From: Punctularia strigosozonata HHB-11173 SS5
Taxonomy: Eukaryota > Basidiomycota > Agaricomycetes > Corticiales > Punctulariaceae
Length of the DNA stretch: 64,000 nucleotides
Assembly: GCF_000264995.1 (NCBI RefSeq)
Contig: NW_006767436.1
Span: forward strand, 1,861,226 to 1,925,225
Direction of reading: 5' to 3'
The translations under genes and the position numbers were made by a program. Shown one piece after another: positions 59,120-64,000 of the stretch. Under the pieces are notes generated by a model. It saw only the letters and a list, made by a program, of their open reading frames with translations. It made no database searches and was not told where the DNA came from. Each line of letters starts with the position of its first letter. Within the stretch, counting starts at the first letter, position 1.

Positions 59120-60634
59120 ATGACCACCACGAAGCTGTTTGCATCTTTGGTCTCCTTGAGCTTTGCCTCTGCTGCTCTGGCACGCACCTTCACTGTCACC
59201 AATGCGGTGGGTATTTCGATTCTATGCACATTTGTGAGCTGACGTATGCTCTTGTCCATGTCGCAGTGCCCCTTTACAATATGTGCGTGTCTGGATCGGT
59301 ACCAGCGAAGGCTTGTTTTCGACTCTCCTATCCAGGGCCCGCGGTTGATAATTCAATCCGCTTCGGCAGTTTGAAGATAAATTTGTCTTACTGTGCATAT
59401 TTAGATGTTCACGGATCTCAACGTCGGTAGTGCGGTACCAAGCTTTGCGACTGGGTAGGAGCGCTTAGACCGGCCATTTCTAGACTCGTTTAGCATCTAA
59501 CGTCTACGTGCCAGGTGGGAGGCAGCGGCTTCCACATCCGTTAGTTTCACGGTGCCGAACAATTGGAAAGCAGGAAGGATCTGGGTACAGTACAAAAACC
59601 TGTTGTCCAGCGCGCGTATTTTACCCGTCTCTTAGGGTCGTCGGGACTGTGACTTCAGTATACCCAATCCAAACTCTTGCTTGGACGGAGGTTGCAACGG
59701 CATTGGAATGCTTTGTGACGCCCACACTGGCACAGTGAGTGTCATCCCATTGAAGCCGGTGATCGTAGAATACGAGACTGATTCCTCGAGTGTGTAGGGC
59801 GTGCCGCCAGCGACCGTTGCAGAATTCACTCTCACCGATCCGACGATGGATTTCTATGATGTTTCGTTGGTAGACGGGTGTAAGCGCCTGTCCCTTCTAT
59901 ACTTCGACGCTTGTGTTGATCTCCACTTGCTTGCACCGGTTCAAAGATAACCTGCCGATGAGAATCACCAATAACGTCGGCTGTCCTGTGGCTGAGTGCC
60001 CGGTTGACCTTGGGCCAAACTGTACGTTCACCAAATCATTAAGAGGATCTAGTCAGCTGATGAGGTTGTAGGTCCTGCTCCACTCAAAGGCCCCTTCGAC
60101 TCCGTTGGATTTCCAGTGGGATGCAAGAGCGCCTGCGACGCGAACCTTGACGGTAACCAAGGTACCTCCGGAACATTGCACTTAAGGCGACACCTTAATT
60201 TGCCAACAGCGAACAGTCCAAACTGCTGCAGCGGTAGCTTCAGCACTCCTGCTACTTGTCCCAACTCAGGTTCGTATGCATCAGGCTATGGTGTGCTGTA
60301 GGTCGGCGCTGAAAACGTCCATGTATAGGGGTTGAATTCGTGCGTTATCCTCCGTGGTTGATGCTTGTGACATTTCGGTGATCAGTCGCACATGGCACAG
60401 TATACCTACTTCAGTCTGTTCCAATTCTAGCTCGAGCTCAACTGCACTTGACGTTTCGCTGTTCACAGAGGGGAACTGCCCCAACGCCTATGCTTATGCG
60501 TTCGACGAGAGCAGTGGAACGGCGCTTTGGACCTGTGACTCTGGTGCGTTTCAAAGCTCTAGTCATCGAGACTAGTTAACAGATACATTGCTGCAGCCAA
60601 GAACGCTGATTACACTGTGATGTTCTGCCCTTGA
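59120..60634 (+). CDS. Thaumatin-like protein (secreted, GH64/TLP fold)
   Basis: Secreted beta-glucan-binding or degrading protein; in mushrooms such proteins act in cell-wall change (family knowledge). Fourteen exons: 59120-59206, 59267-59282, 59336-59343, 59405-59454, 59515-59584, 59636-59734, 59798-59879, 59947-60021, 60072-60161, 60210-60269, 60329-60339, 60401-60413, 60469-60543 and 60597-60634, giving 257 residues. A signal peptide ends near ALA (about 21). RTFTVTNACPFTIWPA joins MFTDLNVGSAVPSFATGWEA, then GRIWGRRDCDFSIPN, TVAEFTLTDPTMDFYDVSLV, DGYNLPMRITNNVGCP, SPNCCSGSF and YFKGNCPNAYAYAFDESSGT. The model has exactly 16 cysteines, the canonical eight-disulfide set. The acidic-cleft residues Arg, Glu, Asp, Asp, Asp can be traced (GRRDC, AEFT, YDVSLVDG and CPVD). 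Four exons are 8-16 nt. Small-exon limits are inferred. Confidence 0.92.
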
Positions 60635-60762
60635 CAGAAGATGCGGGGTGGAAGCTAGCAGGAACATCGACCATGCTGCCATGTTCCTTCTTGGATATGT
60701 CCGGCTTTGTAGACGTATTCGAGTACACCTTTGGGTGTCAATGCAAATCGGTGCGACCATCA

Positions 60763-62978
60763 TCATTTCGATGTTTTTTGACCTTGGGGTTTGGCCTTCC
60801 TGTCCAACGTCGCACGCAACCGTAGTGCCTGGAACGCAGCATAAGTGCCGCAAAATGCCGGTCATCCTTCCTGTACTTACTGCAGCGTCTTCTGGTGGCA
60901 GAGCACCTTTGGCCATATTGTGCCTGCCTAATCTCTTGGACCTTTGATGCATCGCAGGTGTAGGTTTGGTTGCTCCTTCGGCAGGCACCAGTAGCGCCTT
61001 GCATTCCTCTCGCGAAGCGATGTGTCCATCCACCAACGAGAAGAATTTATGTCGAAGGACGATTTTTATCTGTTCGAACCCCCGCGTTGTATACCATCCA
61101 TCTCGTTCCTTGGATACTGATTCAGCGATCCCGCGGGAAAGATAGCAAAAACTCACATCAGGAAGGTCGCGAAGTTCATCCTGGGATTCGATGAGTTCCT
61201 TCAACATATCATCTTCAACATCGCAGAGTTGAAAGGCGGCGGTTTCTTGTGTAAGTGTTACTCCATCAAAAATATGTGACCTCAGATGCGAATGAGCATT
61301 TTCACGGAGCGTTCGAATCATGATGGCCGGTGATACCTTCGGTTAGCGTCCCGGTCGACTGGCATGCCGGATCCCGTTTCTTCCGTTGTGGTACGCTGCT
61401 GTCGCCGGCTCACGATAGAAGGCCGTACAATAGGATGGTTGACATTGCGAAAGTACAGGCGTTGATAACTGTTCCGTTGGTCTTAGTTCGCTCTTCGTGA
61501 GGATGGGAGTCTGAGTCGGATACTTACAATCGTGCCTGTGGATCCTTCCTTGGATCGTACCCGAATCGCACATGTGTATCTCGCCACGGCCCGCCGGAGA
61601 AGACGTAGGACACCAGAGGCAACATGGATTTGGAACTGCATGGCCGGTCAACATGTCATTGCGATGCGAAATTATTGACACTTACTTGTGAATTTCCCGC
61701 GCTTCTGATGGCGTGAATTGATTCATGAGCGCTGTGCGTGACCATATTGGGCGCTTCTCGAATAGCTGTTTCCATCGGTCGGTATGCATAGGCAGACACA
61801 AGGAGCGTACTCACATGTTCCAGTCGTTTGAGTAAATGTAGGTTGACTTGAGCGCGTCGCTCTTCCGCGGTTACGGGTGGATGAAGCGGAATCTATACGA
61901 GCAGATAAGCCATACGAAATTAAGGCGTGCAAAATTGAGCAGGAGCGCCAGTATAGACGGATTGCCCGCGCAATTCAAAAACCGACGGGAGGCCGTAAAT
62001 TCACGATCAGCGGATGTATGACGAGCGCCAATCTTCCTTACATCGGCATCACTAAATGAGATAGATGTAGGTCCTAGACCTTTCCATCTCATCTGGTTGA
62101 TAAGTCTACTTTTCTCCTCGCCAGTCTCGTCGTTGACGGATGTGATCACCGCTGAAGCAGGATTGGATTTGTAACTAGAATAAAGTCAGAACCAGATGCA
62201 CGAGACCTTGAAGACGACCAACTTGTAAAGCTGTGGGATTTGTTGCCTGCTCCATGACGGTGGCGGGAACAATCGCATATTGCTTCTCAAGCTCTTTGCA
62301 GCGACATCTTTTTCGGTATGGCAAAGGTTTGGATCTATAGTGGGGAAGGAGTGAACAGGTACGGCATAATCTTCCTCTTCGCCGGGCATGCGGAAAGTTT
62401 TGATTGCATCCACTGCAGCAAACTGAACAATTGTTCGAGCGGACGTCCTAGAAACATACCCTCCAAATGATCCATGGCTGCACGCAACTTGGCAACAGGG
62501 TCGTCCGTGTTCGGAGCGTACTGAAAGTCAGCCATGCCTAATACAGATACGAGGTTCGTCAGATGATAGGCGCTCAAAGGCCGACCGTACTTCGAAACCG
62601 AGATGACTTCGTAATCACGCCCACCGCCTCCGCCGTGTATTCGCCCCTGCCTCCTTGCTGCCCTAAATCATTCATCCTTTGGCGTTTTCTCTTCGTTATC
62701 TTGAGCAGTATGTTGCTGCATTGCCCGACATCGCCAGGGATTGGATGAGAGAATGGGTAGCCAGGCCTGAAGTTCAGCTCAAGTATAGAATCATGCTTGG
62801 CTGTAGTCCGTTTGAATGCCGAGAGCAGTCTGCCGTCACCTCCAAGGTGGCTAATCGCTGATGGTACAGATGTGACATAGCCCGGATATTCCACCGAGTA
62901 TAGAGGTACTTGCGGGAGGGGATACTCGGGAGCAATCTGTGACTGCGATTGTCCAGGCTGATGCATTGAGGCAATCAT
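60763..62978 (-). CDS. TFC1: Transcription factor IIIC subunit, Tfc1/Sfc1 (GTF3C5) family
   Basis: Tau95-type subunit of TFIIIC, which binds the A-box of tRNA genes for RNA polymerase III. Eleven exons in transcript order: 62978-62591, 62537-62460, 62412-62223, 62174-62042, 61892-61815, 61765-61686, 61635-61528, 61468-61337, 61280-61157, 61108-60881 and 60828-60763, about 534 residues. SVEYPGYVTSVPSAISHLGG, LELNFRPGYPFSHPIPGDV and NILLKITKRKRQR form the N-terminal dimerisation region. Then come FRSMADFQYAPNTDDPVAKL, IPQLYNYKSNPASAV, DETGEEKSRLINQMRWKGLG, KRPIWSRTALMNQF, PLVSYVFSGGPWRDTHVRFG, YDP, RSHIFDGVTLTQETAAFQLC and ERDGWYTTRGFEQIKIVLRH. One intron is long (149 nt, 62041-61893). The final exon (ALRLRATLDRKAKPQ...) rests on a gtaagt donor and phase only. 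Convergent with the thaumatin-like gene, 128 bp between stops. Confidence 0.92.
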
Positions 62979-63651
62979 TGGATTTGAACTATGGACAGCC
63001 CTTTGAGCTCAGCCTCGCGTTCAGATCTCAGAGTTCACCGGCACCGTACGGTGATGAAGCAAAGCGCGTTTCGGGCCGTAGTTCAAGCTCCGCTGTATAC
63101 TTACATTTTCTCCTTTTTCTCCGGTTTTTGCAGCCCACGGAGGAACCCCCAGCACGCGGAATCTGTTCTGATTCATAATACCTGTGCAATCACGAAGGTG
63201 GCACCTGTACGGACGTTCTCTAGGCACTAAACGTTGAGCATTCAAACTCAACAGCTAGCACCGTAATTTTTTTTTTTGCGGGCAGGGCGGAAAGAGTCTT
63301 TGGTCACTTTTATCCGGCGGATTAGTAACCTCTCTGATAGCGCAGACTTTTGTATCGACTTAACGGTACTCCTGTCTTTGCCCTATGTGCCACTCCATGA
63401 CTTTCGTCATGACCTTTCCAGGGTTTACGTTCATGCGACTGTGGCATGACGCACTCTAAGCACTAAAACCTCCCTTGACGTTGCCTCTATTGAGGCATTG
63501 TCCTTTTGGCGAGCCAAGACAGTTCTCGACCTATGGCAGTATAGGGGAATTGTCCGTCTCAGGAGTTGCTTATTTGACCCAGCTACTCCTCTGGCCATCG
63601 AATGTGAAAGCTGCGCTGCCGCACACAGTGGCGGGCGACGTCAAGCTCACC
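62979..63651. other. Promoter side of the TFIIIC gene, no gene seen
   Basis: About 670 bp between the TFIIIC subunit start and the LTR. A T-run of nine lies near 63268-63276. Open frames are short and without family resemblance. Confidence 0.5.
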
Positions 63652-63917
63652 TGGTTGAGTCTGGGTAAGTCTCAGTCTGTGGAGGACAGAAGTAAAGCGA
63701 CTTATATTGCAACGCTCAGACAGGCCTGTATATATACTACAGAGAGTGGCTATGCGGTGCAATCACATGCTAAGCTATAGAACAATAAAGAAGGCTGTGG
63801 AACGTAGCAACGCACAGCCTATTGTGTCAGAAATAGATACAGCTGTGCCGAGGACGGCAGTCAAGGCGGGCTGTGCCAGCGCCTGTGAATCGGTGGCTGT
63901 AGAGCGCCAATTCAACA
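63652..63917 (-). mobile_element. Ty1/copia-type long terminal repeat (3' LTR of an element extending past the right edge)
   Basis: On the minus strand the sequence runs from a purine tract (GCGAGGGGGAG, 63928-63918) straight into TGTTGAA at 63917. This is the usual PPT-LTR junction of copia retrotransposons. The other end, on the plus strand, starts TGGTTGAG at 63652, so the block has TG...CA ends with a near-perfect short inverted repeat (TGGTTGA against TCAACA). Inside, in LTR orientation, is a TATA element (TATATATAC, about 63739-63731), as expected at the U3/R border. Length would be 266 bp. An open frame ending at the TGA inside the LTR start (ALSEGEC) may be the end of pol. The element body would lie to the right of the window. 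The 63652 end is inferred from TG/CA and inverted-repeat logic alone. Confidence 0.55.
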
Positions 63918-63928
63918 CTCCCCCTCGC
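63918..63928 (-). other. Polypurine tract next to the LTR
   Basis: GCGAGGGGGAG on the minus strand, directly before the TG of the putative LTR. It primes plus-strand synthesis in copia elements (family knowledge). The 70 bp to its right should be the 3' end of the internal region. Confidence 0.5.
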
Positions 63929-64000
63929 TGAGTGCAACGGTAAGCACGTAAGCGGATATGGCGCAAAAATGCAGCCAAAGAGAGGACGAAGGTTTCAACC

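Noticed and set aside
1-64000. CRISPR arrays, operons, ribosome binding sites or a biosynthetic gene cluster
   Set aside because: The sequence is intron-rich fungal nuclear DNA; no spaced repeat arrays are present and the few enzyme genes are of unrelated pathways.

Overview
This is a stretch of nuclear chromosome from a filamentous fungus, almost certainly an Agaricomycete (mushroom-forming basidiomycete). The evidence is the gene structure and the protein families. Coding regions are broken by many short introns, mostly 47-65 nt, with GTRNGT-like donors and pyrimidine-AG acceptors. The families include an aryl-alcohol-oxidase-like GMC enzyme, a thaumatin-like protein, a basidiomycete arrestin-like protein, Uds1, Mdm34, Svp26 and Lcl2. 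I built exon models by hand: each junction was placed so that the reading frame and the remembered family sequence both continue. Exon limits are therefore inferred, not confirmed by transcripts.

Layout, left to right: the 5' end of dihydroorotase (-, cut by the window); kinesin-8 (+); an uncharacterised Trp/Gly-rich protein (+); a secreted GMC oxidase (+); a Uds1-domain coiled-coil protein (+); Mdm34 of ERMES (+); a Virilizer homologue (-) divergent from an Orm1/ORMDL gene (+); two adjacent ESCRT-III genes, VPS60 and DID2 (both -); a Cys2-like serine O-acyltransferase (+); Svp26 (-); a long disordered protein with a twin C-terminal motif (+); ribosomal protein eL29 (-); flavohaemoglobin (+); GINS subunit Psf3 (+); a small probable mitochondrial protein (-) divergent from RNA polymerase I largest subunit (+); SF3A3 (-); a gene-poor stretch of about 4.2 kb; SF3B6 (-); an arrestin-like protein (+); Lcl2 (-); an uncharacterised disordered protein (+); a synaptojanin-type Sac/5-phosphatase (-); a thaumatin-like protein (+); a TFIIIC subunit of the Tfc1/GTF3C5 family (-); and a Ty1/copia-type LTR with its polypurine tract at the right edge.

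Most genes are single-copy housekeeping genes: transcription (Pol I, TFIIIC), splicing (SF3A3, SF3B6), m6A writing (Virilizer), replication (Psf3), translation (eL29), and membrane and lipid homeostasis (Mdm34, Orm1, Svp26, Inp5x, ESCRT-III). GMC oxidase, flavohaemoglobin and thaumatin-like protein are the environment-facing genes; the last two have a TATA box close to the ATG. I see no rRNA, tRNA, CRISPR or obvious secondary-metabolite cluster, and no clear new multi-gene system. The most unusual signals are repeated GC-AG introns, very small exons (including ones cutting through the Pol I catalytic loop), several conserved but unnamed proteins, and the LTR at the right end.
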